This document shows, one piece after another, positions 47,174-59,925 of a stretch of DNA of 64,000 nucleotides. Below the pieces are notes generated by a model. The model had not been told where the DNA came from and ran no database searches. It was given only the letters and a program-made list of their open reading frames with translations. The DNA is from Paratinospora sagittata (lineage: Eukaryota > Streptophyta > Magnoliopsida > Ranunculales > Menispermaceae). The stretch is from positions 17,407,438-17,471,437 of the forward strand of contig CM069598.1 of NCBI GenBank assembly GCA_035771175.1, written 5' to 3'. The translations under genes were made by a program, and so were the position numbers. The first letter of the stretch is position 1, and each line of letters begins with the position of its first letter.

Positions 47174-49090
47174 TCATCACAACTCCTTGAATATAGATTT
47201 GGATATATTTTGTGGATTGTTTTAACATTTCTGTTTTAGAATTGAATATTGCATACAAGTAGATCACTATTTACGTTTTTTTTTTTGAAAATTAATGACA
47301 CTAGATTTTTTTCTAGGGGACTAAATTCTCTCATTTTCTTTTTCTATATAAATAGTGGTATTGTTGTTTTATTATTCTGAAAACAAGTGAAACTAATTAA
47401 ACACTTTAACGTATAGACCCAAAAAATCCCAATATGGGACAATTTATCCCTAAATTTCCCATTTCATCACCTGTCTGAATTAAAAAGGACAAAGACAAGT
47501 TTTCAAGTTCAACAATACTTATTCAAAAAAAAATTCCGAAATACAGAACCTTTTTTTTTTTTTTTCCTAAGTTATAAAAGAATTCCACCTGTACCGCAAC
47601 CACTAAATACGCACAATCTGAAGGAAGGCCTGCTCACATATCATCTCAAATCATTAACATCGCTCTTTCCTTCTTCTTCTTATTAAAACAGGTCAGCACC
47701 CTCATCTGCTACTGGTCTCCCCCTCCCTCCCTTATCTCTTTTTCTCGTCTCTTTCTCTACATTCATCTTCATCTTCTTTCTTTTTTGACCAATATTAGTC
47801 CTTTTAGAAAGGCAAATTAATAAAGCTCCCTGTCTTTTTTAAATCTTTCTATGCTTTATCATCATAATGGTTTTGTTTGTAAACTTTGGTACAGTACTAA
47901 CTGCCAAAACTGGAACACACCTTTCAAGGCATCACTCAATAATATTATTGTGGGCATGGATGATGACTCGGAAGGAAAGTAGTTTATATATATATATCTA
48001 ATCACTCTTAACTTTTTTCCTTGTACCCAAACAAGTTGACATTTCTGTGTCCACTACCCTTTTGTCCTCTTGCATGCAACAACAGCAGCAGCAGTGCAGG
48101 AGCAGCAGTAGTACTAGTATAAGAAGAAGAAGGAGATAGCTAACTAAGTTATAGGACTCTCAATTGCATCAGCTTTGACCATAGGTTTTGTCCTTACCAT
48201 TATTCTTCTTCTAGTATATGGAAATATATATTTGTATATATTCTCTCTTACAAGTCCCAATAGGCATAGGTTTGATGGGAGGTTAGGGTTCAGTTTCAGC
48301 TGCTGGTTGCCCTATATACCTTTCCTTATTATATATTCCAAGTTAAATTCCCATTTTTTAAAGGAAGGAAATTAAAGAAGGGTTTAAGCGTGTAGTTTTT
48401 ATGATCACTTTGCATGCAGTGGTTCTATGACTGATCTCATGTTGTGTTCAGGCCTCAGAGACCCAGCTTTTTATAATGTTATATGATGGGTCCATTTGTA
48501 TGTATCCTTCAAAGGAGGGTCTGCAATATTATTAAAAAGCTGCTGCTTGCATGAATGACTTTACCTGCTTTCCTCTTAGATTTACCAATATTCAACTTAG
48601 GTAATTTATTTCCATCCCTGGCAGTAGGTTCATTGCTTAATTACTAGTAATAATGCAATTGCTCCCAATGTACAACTTAGGCTTGAGGCAAGGCAAGATC
48701 AGTGACTTCTTAAAACATCTTTCGAGTTCATTGAACAATACCAGTCATGGATAGGTTCAAGCCTAATTAACTAATTGTCATCAAGATCTCGAAAATGTTT
48801 TAGAAAATCTTGATTTTAATTACACTTTATGAACCAAATAATTACATTGATGCATTAATATATAGTGTAGATTCTGTATGTGATTTGATGTAAACTGATG
48901 AGTAATTAATTATATATGCATGAAGGAAAAAGAGCATATTTTTGGATTTCTTTGATGCCAAGCTTTAGATTAAAAATCGTAAACCTTTTTTCTATAACGG
49001 CATGATATGACCCATTTGAAATTGGGTGCATATTCTATTCTACTCATCATTACAATTTATTATTTTTTTACAATAAAGAAAAAAATTTAA
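47174..49090. other. Gene-free stretch with a triplet-rich, unique-looking patch
   Basis: 47560-48620 differs from the AT-rich repeats around it. It has CT-rich tracts (47710-47790), a CAGCAGCAG run near 48085-48115 and an AAGAAGAAG run near 48121-48132. I compared it by eye with common plant microRNAs and saw none. No ORF with a known domain is present. Confidence 0.35.
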
Positions 49091-49627
49091 TGAATTGGCT
49101 TCAACCGTGAAACCAAATCGAATCGGTGTGTTTGATTCGATTTGGTTTAATTTTTTAATAAGTTCAGTTTAAGTAAAGTTTAAAAAAAGTATAACTCAAT
49201 CGGTTTGGTTCGGATTATGGTTTGAAGTTTTAAAAATCGATCTAAACCGAATCGAATTAATTGTAAAAGAAAAAAATGTTATCATTTAATTTTTAATGTC
49301 TAATATTTTTTATGATATAAATATTGTTCTAAAAATTATATAATTATCTTATATCGTAAAGATTGTTTTTAAATTTATTAAATATACATTAAGAAATTTA
49401 AGATTATTTTATGTATATTCTTTCATAATTAACTATTTTGGTTTATTTAATGTATGTGATTTAAAATTTGAAACCGATCAACCAAAATCGAATCAAACTG
49501 ATTATGTTCGGTTCAGATCAGTTTTGTTCGGGTAATTTGAACTGAATCGATCAATCTAAACCAAATTAAATTCGATCATATTTGGTTTGTGTTATATTTA
49601 AACATCAAATTGACCGTTGACCCCTCT
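49091..49627. mobile_element. hAT-type MITE (about 537 bp)
   Basis: Subterminal AAACCGAATCGAAT-type repeats face each other as in the elements at 24991 and 33429. The right end reads GAGGGGTCAACGG inward, against GAATTGGCTTCAACCG on the left. Flanking AATTTAAT and AATTTAGT may be an 8-bp duplication with one mismatch. Confidence 0.45.
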
Positions 49628-49964
49628 AATTTAGTCCTCACCAATAAAGAGGGACAAAAAAAAAATTAAAAAAGGAAATTCTCCCAGGTCCCACTAATCA
49701 AGAGGATTATACGTTCTGATGCTTACGTGGGCTTATGTGCAATAAGTTATATGGTGGACTTGGGCTTGAGTTCAGTATCATAAAATTAATTGGGCCTACA
49801 ACGTCTCAGTTTCAACTATATCATTTCATATCATATATTATAGATATGGAGAATACCATTAATAAAAAGGGAAATTTGATCCCAATCGACTTATAAAATG
49901 ACAGGAAAATGAGATATGCCATTTAATTAAAATACTAAAATACTATTATTTTTTTGTATATATA

Positions 49965-50850
49965 TATTGGTGTAAGATTTGACCAATATTAGTAAATAAT
50001 AAGGTGGAGAGCAAACACTGATCTAGAATCCACTTGAACGTCGAAAAGGTCACCGGAGGGAAATAATCTGAAAAAGAAAAGAGTAAATACTAGCTATCAT
50101 GAGAAACACTGATGTGGTTTCGTCCAAAGACCCTCTAATGCCTAAATAGCTCATAAAAGAGTAAAAGAACGGTGGAGCTAAACTGTGTAGAAAACCATGT
50201 ACCTTCCCTCTTAGGGGTCATAGGGTATTTATAAAATTGAATCTTTGGCCTTGTAGCATAGTTGTAGTTTAACCATGAATGCCCATAGGCTTTCTAGTTG
50301 AATTGGGAACATCTAGTTGCACCTCAGACGAATCAAGAGAGGTTTATTCCTTATCCTATTTGGATTATGAGGGATTTAGTCTTCTTCTAATTGAATTGGA
50401 AGAGTTAAGTAGCTTCCTAGTAGAACTTGAAAAGTTGGGTAGCTCTTATTGTAGTCGAACTAGTAGAAAATCTTGAGTTTGTCTCAGTGAATCTCGCGTG
50501 GTCGTTATCGGATGAGCTGGCGGGTTTCTTTCTAAGTCGGTAGGTACCGACCAGTCCTGGATTCACCTACATGACTGAATATATTGACATTCCCTGTATA
50601 GACTAGGTCGGTACATATATCTAGTCTGTACTCTCCGGATGAACAGATCGGTACCCTTCATTTAGGTAAGGTCAGTATATTTGTCTGGTTGGCACTATTC
50701 CATACTTGATAAGATTGGCATGGTCTGATGTGTCCCCTTATTAGTGTTCATTGCTCGGAATAGATCGGTATGCCTACCTGATCCGTACCACATCTAACTT
50801 GACGAGACTAATGTGACTGATATATGTTATGTTCGATATGTAGTCCAACA
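49965..50850 (+). mobile_element. Solo LTR, TGTTRGTGYAAG family (886 bp)
   Basis: Starts TATTGGTGTAAGATTTGACC (first G changed to A) and ends GTAGTCCAACA. ATATA flanks both sides, though it lies in (TA)n sequence. It shares CCAAAGACCCTCT and GGTCAT...TATTTATA-type landmarks with the copy at 17286. The frame at 50279-50476 is internal to it. Confidence 0.7.
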
Positions 50851-51059
50851 ATATATATATATATATATATATGTAATTGAGGTTGTTTCTTCAAATAACC
50901 TAAAACCCACAATTAAATGTTTGTGAGGTTTTCAGCGTTCATTGTTGTCGGTGAAGATCACTCGTTTCATCTAGCTGGAGAAAATGAGTCGCCAAAAGAA
51001 CACCCATTTCGTCAAGCCAAAGAAAACGAGATTAGTTGGAATAAGAGTCATTTCATCTA

Positions 51060-51395
51060 GGTGCAGGATGGTTCGTAGATCATAGTAGACCACCGTAGAC
51101 AACACACTTTTTGATGTTATATAGGTGTGGGATGGTTTATAAACCATAATAAAAATAAATTACCCTATCCCACACTTTTTTTATGTTACATAGGTGCAAG
51201 ATGGTTCATAGACCTTAGTAAACCACTATAGTACCACACTTTCTAACTTTCTTTTGTAAAAATGGTTGATAGATCACAGTAGACCACCGTAAACGATGTT
51301 GTATAGGTGCAGGATGGTTTGTAGATCATTGTAGACTATCCTTTTTTTATGTTGCCTAAGTAAAAAATGGTGCGTAGACCACCATGGACTACTTT
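51060..51395. repeat. Degenerate tandem array I, 52-69-bp period, six units
   Basis: Units contain TAGGTGCAGGATGGTTCRTAG followed by ATCATAGTAGACCACC-like sequence. GATGGTT anchors lie at 51067, 51131, 51200, 51261, 51313 and 51366. Confidence 0.7.
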
Positions 51396-51429
51396 TTTAT
51401 GTTGATCTTCATGAAATAATATTTGAAAA

Positions 51430-52040
51430 CTTGTCAAAAATGTCTTTGAATATTAAAAAACAATAAAACTATGAACAGACATTTGAACTGTTAACTAGTG
51501 TTCTTTGAAAAAAAAAAAATTTAAAAACCATTGAAAGGTGTTATTAAATTATATAAAAATTTGTGAAAACATTTGAAATTGTGTTTGAATATAAAAAAAA
51601 TTATTTGGGTCTTTCATCTATGTTGTTTGATTTTTTATTTTTTTTAAGTTAGCCTATGAACATTGATATTTTCACTATTAACTAGTGTTTTTCAAGATAT
51701 AATTTTAGATTTGAAAGTGTTATTAAATTCTATAAAGATTATTTGAGTAAACATTTAGAATCATGTTTGAATATGAAACAAAATTATTCATCTCTTCACT
51801 TACTTCGTTTCAATTTTTTTTTTCAAAAAATAAACCTATGAACATTGACATCTTCACTTTTAACTAGCGTTTTTCGAAAAATAATTTTAGAAATTTCATT
51901 GAAAAGTGTTATTGAATTCTATAAAAATTTAGAAAACATCTAAAATTGTGTTTGAATTTATCAAAATCATTCGGTTCTTTGTCTATGTTGTTTCATTTTT
52001 TTTTTTCAAAATATAAACATATCAACATTGACAATGCACA
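51430..52040. repeat. Satellite-like tandem array II, about 183-bp period, 3+ units
   Basis: The CTATGAACATTGACATCTTC landmark recurs at 51469, 51654, 51836 and about 52018 (periods 185, 182, 182). It is followed each time by ACTAGTGTTTTTC, AAGTGTTATTAAATTC and a TTGTGTTTGAATAT stretch. The units are diverged. Confidence 0.75.
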
Positions 52041-52504
52041 AAATTAATATAAGTATGTGTTACTTAAGTGCACATGCATCTATTACATATTGAATTATCA
52101 TATAATGAATTGAAAATATAAATCTATGCATTTAATCCCAAGCCTAGACTCCGTTAAGCGGATGAAATGGGATGGTTACCTTTCAAGTCTGCCTATTATG
52201 CCTAACACCTTTACTTGTCACGCTTTCGGGAATTTTGTTCTTTGCCAACTAATAGAATTCGTTGCTTCTAAGGTTGACCTGAATTGGATTATTAACCCAA
52301 TCACCACCATACTGCACAAGAATCTCGACAGTTTGTATACCTGCTAGAAATGAAGCACTGTATTATAAACTTGATCTGTCAGAGTTGTATATCTTTTATA
52401 AAAAAAGCCTATTAATGTGAAAAATAAAGCTACAGGATATTGGTATACAAAGGTCTACAAAGGTGGTTTACTAAAGTGGTCTATGAAAGTCTACCGAGTG
52501 GATA

Positions 52505-52921
52505 TGACAAAGTCTATTAAGAATTTAACCATGTAATCAACGAATAAGTCTCTAAAGGTTACCTGCTAACGTCTTAGATGCATTTAGTAGCGTCAATGGT
52601 CTATGGTCTACGAAGGTTTATCATAGCCTATCATGTCCTAATTAATGGATTGAACCATATAATTTTTGTACATGAAAATTGAGTTGATCAATCAACTAAT
52701 GAGGTTTACAAAAGTCTACCATGCATCTACCATCTAGGATGTCTAGAAAGGTCTATGGTCTACGATATATGGTCCGTGAAGGTCTATGATGATTTATCAT
52801 GCCTTAGTGAATGGAGTTAGTTGTATCATTCCATAGCATGAAAGTTGAGTTTGATTGATCATGAATGAGGTCCCTAAAGGTCTACTAGCTAATGTACAAG
52901 ATGCGTTTAGTAAGGTCTTCA
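52505..52921. repeat. Tandem array III, about 170-bp period, about 2.4 units, truncated
   Basis: Each unit has AAAGGTCTACTAGCTAA-like, GATGCATTTAGTA-like and GGTCTATGGTCTACGA motifs, then ATGAAARTTGAGTT and TTGATCA. The third unit breaks off at 52921, where the copia LTR begins. The ORF at 52126-52347, between arrays II and III, has no known domain. Confidence 0.65.
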
Positions 52922-52924
52922 ACA

Positions 52925-53080
52925 TGTGAATACTATAAAGAATTTGAAGGAATATTTAGGGTTTCATATTAAATCATCATAAAAAGAAGAAGTAGTACAA
53001 GTAAGAATAACCTACGCTTATATAGCTACATAAAGAAGTAAATTACTATACTACCCTTAATAATATAAAATATTCTAACA
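52925..53080 (-). mobile_element. 3' LTR of the Ty1/copia element (156 bp)
   Basis: On the minus strand the polypurine tract TTTGAGGGGGGA (near 53081-53092) is followed by TGTTAGAATATTTTATATTA. A TATA-like GCTATATAAGC follows about 70 bp in, and the LTR ends TATTCACA. The 5' LTR is not in the window, so only one flank (CAACA) can be read. Confidence 0.7.
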
Positions 53081-53147
53081 TCCCCCCTCAAACTCAAGAT
53101 GCAGCTGCAAGAAGCATCAAGAGTTTGTCACCAAGAAATCTAAATCG

Positions 53148-54640
53148 TTACACAGAATGTGACTTCGTGAAGCAGCCGGCGAGCTGCAAGGATGAGGAGA
53201 CAAAAGGCAACGTAATAGCGTCATTCTGAAGATAATGACATGTGAGATGACAATCTATCTCAATATGCTTAGTTCGTTCATGAAAGACTGAATTATGGGC
53301 TATCTGAATAGCACTCATATTATCACAATACATAGGGGTAGGAGTGGTAAAAGTCACTCCCATATCTGCAAGTAGCCAACGCAACCATACTATTTCAGTC
53401 GTAGTAGATGTCATAACACGATACTCAACCTCTGTGGAAGATTTAGAAACAACAGATTGCTTCTTGCTCTTCAATGAAATAAGAGAGTCTCCCAAAGAAT
53501 ATGCAAAAACCTGTAGTAGATTTACGATCTGTATGATCGCTGGCCCAATCTGCATCAGAGTATGCACAAAGCTCCAAAGTAGATGAAGATGGAAATAGAA
53601 GACTATGATGCATAGTACCTCGAAGATACCGAAGAATACGTAGAACAACAACCCAATGAATAGTAGTAGGAGAAGCAACAAACTGGCTAACAATATGAAC
53701 CACATATGCAATATCTGGCCGAGTAATGGTTAAATAAGTCAAACTACCAACAATAGTGCAATATAAGGTAAGATCTGACAATAGAGTACCATCTGAAGGG
53801 GTGCATCTAGCATTAGTCTCAAGAGAGGTATCAATAGTTTGAGTGTCAGTAAGGTGAGCTCTCTGAAGAATGTCCATAATATACTTAGACTGAGAAAGAA
53901 GATAACCCTTAGGAGAAAATATGACTATTATGCCTTCGAAGTAGCGTAGTGGACCAAGATCTTTCATCTCAAATTGATTGGCTAATTCTAACTTCAACTT
54001 TGTTATACTATCAATATCATCACCGGTGATAATCATGTCATCAACATACAATAGAAGAAGAATACGCCCTACAAATGTGAACCTAATAAATAGAGTTGAA
54101 TCATGATCAGAAGAGCGAAATTGAAGCGAGGCAATCACCGTAGAAAATTTCTCAAACCAAGCTCTAGGTGATTGTTTGAGACCATAAAGTGCTTTCTTGA
54201 GCCTGCATACCTCCCCAAGGTTATGAGCAACACCTGGAGGTGGAACCATGTACACATCATTTTTAAGGTCCCCATTTAAAAATGCATTCTTCACATCCAT
54301 TTGAGATATACTCTACTGGCAAGAAGAAGCAACAACAATAAGAAGGCGAACAATAGTCATCTTTGCAACTAGGGCAAAAGTCTACTCATAGTCTACAACA
54401 TATTGTTGAGTGAAGCCTTTTTGCAACTAACAGTGCTTTATAACTCTCAATTGAACCATCAAACTTGGTTTTGATCTTATAAATCCAACGAGAGCCAACA
54501 ATGCTTTTTCTAGGAGGAAGTGGTACCAAATCCTAAGTGTTTGTCTTATGTAAGGCAGAAAGTTCCTCAGCCATAACCTACTGCCAAAGAGGATCAAGCA
54601 TTGCCTCCTTATATGAGGTAGGCTCAGAAAGATCATGTAT
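53148..54640 (-). pseudogene. Ty1/copia reverse transcriptase and RNase H (decayed)
   Basis: Minus strand: a 5' RT part with stops (about 54640-54310), then MDVKNAFLNGDLKNDVYM, LKKALYGLKQSPRAWFEKF, the catalytic YVDDM at about 54044-54030, and RPDIAYVVHIVSQF. A frameshift near 53480-53500 leads into RNase H (KKQSVVSKSSTEVEYRVM, MYCDNMSAIQIAHN, RTKHIEIDCH). Stops at 54533-54535 (Trp of TWDLVPLP) and 54578-54580 (Gln) are single transitions. Order and motifs are Ty1/copia; in that superfamily integrase precedes RT, as seen here. Confidence 0.92.
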
Positions 54641-54645
54641 GGATG

Positions 54646-55800
54646 CTAAGAAGGAGAAAAAAAATGGGAATAATAAGAATAAGAAAAATCAGGCAATTGG
54701 GTAAACTTACGAATACACTGAGGATAACGAGAAGGATGAGGGAGATCCACAACCACAGAAAGTTCTTGGGTAGCCATAGGGAGAGGTAGAACACCATGAT
54801 CTACTGAGGGTGGAGCATCTGAAACAATTGAAGATAGAAAATCAACACCTTCAAACCTTTGATTGTTGTCCCTGCAAGAGAAATGATGAGGAAAAAGTAG
54901 CGCAGGTGGTGCATTGTCAACCGGAGATGGTGTCATACTATCGCTATCATCAGAAAAGGGATCAATATGAATGAGATCAGACTTAGAAACATTGTGAGAA
55001 CAAGTAGGCATGGAGTAGAAAAAAATGTGTTCTAGAAAAAGGACATGATGAGAAACATACAACTTTTGTGCAATAGGATCAAAACAACGATAACCTTTTT
55101 GACCCTCACCATAACCAAGAAAAACACAAATCGTTGAGCGCGAGGATAACTTGTTGTGCTCTGCATAAAGTCAAAGTACAAAGCAGGTGCAACCAAAAAC
55201 TCTCACAAAGGAATAATCAGGGGCATGCCCATATAGCTTCTCAAAAGGAGATAGATAAGGAAATGTGAATTGTGGGTATCTTATTGATTATGTGCACAAC
55301 AGTAAGAACTGTTTCTCCCTAGAACTGACTTGGAATAGAAGTTGATAAGAGGAGAGAACGGGCAGTCTCAACAATATGTCTATGTTTCCTTTCAGCAACA
55401 TCATTCTACTGCGGAGTGTCAGTACAAAAAGACTGATGAATGGTTCCATAAGAAGAGAGCAATTCAAAAAATTCATTGGAAATGTACTCCCCACCCAAAT
55501 CACAGCGAAAACATTTAATAGTTGCAGAATGTTGTATTTTAATAAGAGCTCGAAATGCAACATATACCCCAAAGAAATCAGAACGAGGTTTCATAAGATA
55601 AACCCAACAAAAACGTGTATGATCATCAATAAACAAAACATAATATCTGGACCCCCCTTTGTGGTAACAGGAGCGGGTCCCCATACATCAGAATGAATTA
55701 GATCAAAAGGTGCGAGAGAAGTAGAAGTGCTTCATTTAAATGGTAAAGCTGAAAATTTGGCTTGTTTACAACCATTACAATCAGAAATATCATGAGAATG
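54646..55800 (-). pseudogene. Ty1/copia integrase and linker (decayed)
   Basis: The minus strand reads YYVLFIDDHTRFCWVYLMK near 55640, CFRCDLGGEYIS near 55500, and AERKHRHIVETARSLLL near 55390, the D, D and E regions of a copia integrase. The TPQ*NDVAERK stop (55406-55408) replaces a Gln and the Gly after it is Asp. A stop at 55319-55321 replaces the Trp of FWGE. The C-terminal linker (55062-54646) is Ser/Pro/Asp-rich and leads to RT. Several frameshifts are present. Confidence 0.85.
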
Positions 55801-55857
55801 CAAATGTCCTAATGATCCCTTTGAAACTAAAAATTGCAAACGAGAAGCGGAAACATG

Positions 55858-56921
55858 TCATAATCTAGAATGCCACAAATAAAATTCAAATGAGGTAGGA
55901 CACAAACGAAAGGAAGACAAATCAATGCTGGAAGTAGCTACATCTGGAACCCTTAGTTTCTCCAAAATGTATAATCCTCCCTTTTTACGGCCTATTCTAA
56001 TAAACTTCTGGGAATGAGGATCCTGCACATAACAAGCAGCAGGAGAGAAATGAACAGAATACCTAGAATCACATAATTGACTATTGGAAATTAAGTTCAA
56101 CTTGACTTTCGGAATGCAATAAACATTAGATAGAGACAAGTGAGATGTGAAAATATGACCAACACCTCCTAATGACACGGGGGTGCCATCAGCAGTCATA
56201 ACAAATAAATATGATGTGGATGGGCCCATGGAAACAAAAAAAGATGGGTCACATGACATATGGTGAGAAGCACCAGAATCAAATACCCATATGGACGGAG
56301 ATATACCTAGAGGGTCTGATGAAGACAAACCTACAGAAAAATAGGCAGACATGGCATACGGCTGAGTGGTGAGGAATCGTTGGAACTGCTCAGCAAATGT
56401 AGCTAGTGTGGGATTAAAAGATGATGGTCTCGTTATAGATGATGGTGTCACATCTGTAGGTGGACTAAACTGTTGAGGTCGAAACCATTTTTGTTGTTGT
56501 TGTTGTTGTTATTGTCCTGTAAATCTTGATGTGGGTTGTTGTGACTGTTGAGTTTTGCTCAACAACTGAGGACATTGAGCCTTCCGATGTCCCTTCTGGT
56601 TACAAAAAACACATTCATTGATGCCCACCTTAAAGTATTTCTTACTTTGATTATTTGAAGGACTTTGAGAAAAAACTGCTAAAACAAATGGCATTGAAAT
56701 AACCCTTTTTCCAACTTGCGACTTCAATCTAACTTCTTCTGCCAGCAATTCACTCACAACTGAATCAACAGATTGAAGCGGACTTCTATGCAAGATAGTA
56801 CCATGAAGCCCCTCAAAATCATCTCGAAGTGCCATAAGAAACCGCACAAGGCGATGCTCCTCCCTATGAGCAATATATAGTGCATAAGCATGAAGCTCAG
56901 CAAACTCTGTAAGAGCCAACT
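55858..56921 (-). pseudogene. Ty1/copia gag (3' part) and protease
   Basis: Minus strand. Gag begins abruptly at 56921, where the 3-kb LTR cuts it: TEFAELHAYALYIAHREE, LMALRDDFEGLHGTIL, then one zinc knuckle C-x2-C-x4-H-x4-C (CVFCNQKGHRKAQC, about 56620-56580). A stop follows in a CAA/Gln run near 56510. Protease (56451-55858) has WVFDSGASHHMSCD, with the DSG active site near 56290, and ends at the GLYILE ... LWHSRL start of integrase. The first 30 residues of the longest open frame (56923-57009) come from the LTR and are not gag. The N-terminal half of gag and the 5' LTR are missing. Confidence 0.88.
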
Positions 56922-58761
56922 TGTAGCGACCCCGCACCCCAGACCACCAACCCCGCAAGGAATGGTGTACGGAATGCCAGGGCGGGACGCCCGGCGTAGG
57001 CATCTTCAACCACTCCTTAACCCCCGTGAGGTGGTTGAGACCCTACGAGCCTTATCCCAAACAACGACATAATATAAAAAGGTACTAAACAAAACTACCA
57101 ACCATATTAATCATCCAAGACAAGAGATAATCCATAAAAATGAACCATAAATAAAACCGTCATATGCCCACATGGTCTATCTAACAAGTCCCAACTCACC
57201 CATACTACAATGTGGTAAGTATTATAATTACATAGTCCAAAATATAATACATCATAATTTAAAACACAGTTCAATCAAAATGCCTCTCAACTCACATCGA
57301 GGCCTTAAATTCTCTCGCCGGCAAGGCCCTCAAGATATGACTACTCCTTTGCCCACATTTGGGACAGAAAGACCTGAAAGAGGAAAATGAGGGTGAGCCA
57401 ACGGTGCCTAGTGAATAGAATTCAAATATGCTATCAATACTCATCAATATATATCATGTATGCATGTCAATGTGTAGCATGATTAAAAGCTCATAACATA
57501 TAGATATCAAGCATTTATAATAAGTTTGATGCAAGTAAAAGCCTATCAATTTGGATCCACATTCTACATGCATTGAGGTTACTAGTGCACGTCTATTTCA
57601 CCGTACTGTTCTCATCCCCAATCATGTTGATTTGGGGTTACTAGTGCACGTCTATTTCACAGTACCGTTGACCCCAATCTCTTCCTTTCCTAAAACCCTC
57701 CTATGACAAGGTTAAGTCCCCCTATTAGCCAGATAGATGGGCCCAACCAAAGTCATAAGGTTTTCTCAAATCAATGCATCATTCAAAACATTAGAACACA
57801 TTCATGCTTTCAACATACAATATATAAGTGATATGATGACATAAAAGATATAATCATAAATGAAGTCTACTCACAACCAAGCCTCGCGAGAGTATTTAAC
57901 CACACACGACCACCAAACCGAATCAACCCAATCAAGATCCTGACACATACATCAATATCCTACCATACATCAATTTCTATGTTCAATCACATAGACATTA
58001 CACATCAACCCTAAATCAGCCCACATATAAACAATAGGCCTAAATCCCATCTAATCCCATCATTCAACTCAAATCACATGACTTAGGCCTCTAATGCATA
58101 GTTCTCATACATAAACCATTCTATTAATCAAAAATACTGATTTTCAATTCCTTAGGCATAAACATGCCCAAATTGGGTCACTTGATCACAAGTATCCCTA
58201 ACCCATGATATGGTCACAACCACCAAATCAGTAGCATAATCAACTCTAATCATGCTTAATTAAATATAAGTTGCATCAATTCAATGATTTTAGGCCAAAA
58301 GCATCAAAATCCCTAAAATATGAAATTTTCCATACTTAGGCCATATTGCCGATTTACACTAGGTTACCATGTTCAGCCATGTATATCATTGATTTTGCAT
58401 CATGGTTTCATCAATAATGACAACTAGGTCAACATAGTTGATATGCAAGCTATTTGGAAAGGTCTAAGTTCATATTCTCAATTTAGGTCTAATACAAGCA
58501 ACCCTACCAATTCTTCATTTAGTATTCTGTTCAGATGTATCAATCTACCAATAGAAATATGTAATCATAAAATCAACCGTACAGATTGAATTATGTAAAG
58601 AAACAAACCTTCTGTCCAAATATCAGCCCAATCCAACGGTGGACCAAAAAGATAAGTATCTTTGATGAACAAGTCTCTAATCAGACAATTTCTCTTTTCC
58701 TGCTGCAAATACTCAAACTCAAATGACTATATCACACAAAATACTATACGAATATAACTCT

Positions 58762-59290
58762 CCACCGTCCAGAATACATAAATATCAGTTATAAACTACA
58801 TACCCAAATTTGATATCCATCCAACGGTATATTGAGGAGATCTATAAGTTTGAGCGAAACGGCATGAGAAATCCAGACTTTCCGACCAGCTTTGTTTCAG
58901 AGGTTAGATCTCCCCGACAAAACCTCTAATCAAGATCTCCACCGTTCAGAATGCTGAAATATCAGTTGCACACTACTTACCAAAATATTATATCCATCCA
59001 ACGGTAGATTAAAGAGATCTAGAAGTTTAAGCGAAACGGCGCGAGAAATCCAGACTTTCCGACCAGCTTTGTTTGAGAGGTTAGATCTCTTAGACGAAAC
59101 CTCTGATCAAGATCTCCACCGACCAGAATGAATAACCATAAGCTACAAACTTGCTGACAAATGTTGAGCTCAATCTGACCATTAATCCCAAAGATCTAGC
59201 TCTTTGATGAAAATATCGCAGAGATCTTCCTCCTGCAACTCCCTCCTTCTTTTTCTTCTTCTTTCCTTTCTCTTCTTTTCTTTCTCTTCT
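58762..59290. repeat. About 177-bp tandem triplication inside LTR copy B
   Basis: CCACCG anchors at 58762, 58939 and 59116; this is the same array as at 5041-5569 in copy A. Confidence 0.75.
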
Positions 59291-59343
59291 TTTTTTCCTT
59301 TCTCTCCACTCACCTCTTTCTAGAACTTCCTTGATTCCCTCCT

Positions 59344-59506
59344 CCACTCACCTCACTTTCTAGCACATTCTTGGATTCTCTCATCCACTCACCTCATTTT
59401 CTAGCACATTCTTGGATTCTCTCCTCCACTCACCTCATTTTCTAGCACATTCTTGGATTCTCTCCTCCTCTCACCTCACTTTCTAGCACATTCTTGGATT
59501 AGAGAA
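59344..59506. repeat. 41-bp tandem repeat, four units, in LTR copy B only
   Basis: CCACTCACCTCAYTTTCTAG starts at 59344, 59385 and 59426, with a variant at 59467. Copy A has a different, shorter CTCCTTGATTCT-type repeat at the same place (5606-5690). Confidence 0.85.
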
Positions 59507-59925
59507 GTTGGCATAGGACACTTGTCCACTTTCATGCACCAACCTTCACATGTGTTGGTCTCATACTACCCATACCCAACCACATGTACTTAACTAATCT
59601 CATGCTTCCATGTATTTTAAATGTTCAATCCATTTAATACACCAAATTTTCATTCTCATTTATCCTTTTATTCAATCAATCCTAACCCATATCAATTCAT
59701 GGTTTAATGGGCCCATGCATAAATAATAACATATGCATTATACTTTAATTTAACATGACCCATATACAATTTATGATACACATATTTATATACATTATCA
59801 AGCATCAACTATACAAACATTAAACAATCATCAAACAAACACCAAACATATCAAGGCAACACATAGAGTTTGGGCAAAATGCAATTGGGTTATGGGCTAG
59901 ATGAAATAATTTTCGGGGTGTCACA

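Larger units (their letters stand above)
56922..59925 (-). mobile_element. LTR copy B (3,004 bp), inserted in or joined to copia gag
   Basis: Same element as 3115-6092, in the same orientation, starting (minus strand) TGTGACACCCCGAAAATTAT and ending GGGGTCGCTACA. The left flank is copia gag; the right flank (GTAAG...) is unrelated sequence, and the 5-bp flanks CAACT and GTAAG differ. So no target duplication is present, unlike copy A. A GTAAG does occur 8 bp to the left at 56909, which may be chance. Frames at 56890-57390 and 59090-59347 are not genes. Confidence 0.8.

Noticed and set aside
48175..48375. 66-codon hydrophobic ORF in the triplet-rich patch
   Set aside because: The annotated first codon is not ATG, there is no family resemblance, and AT-rich DNA easily gives such frames.
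51430..52921. CRISPR-like array of repeats and spacers
   Set aside because: Units are contiguous diverged tandem repeats without unique spacers, in a plant genome.
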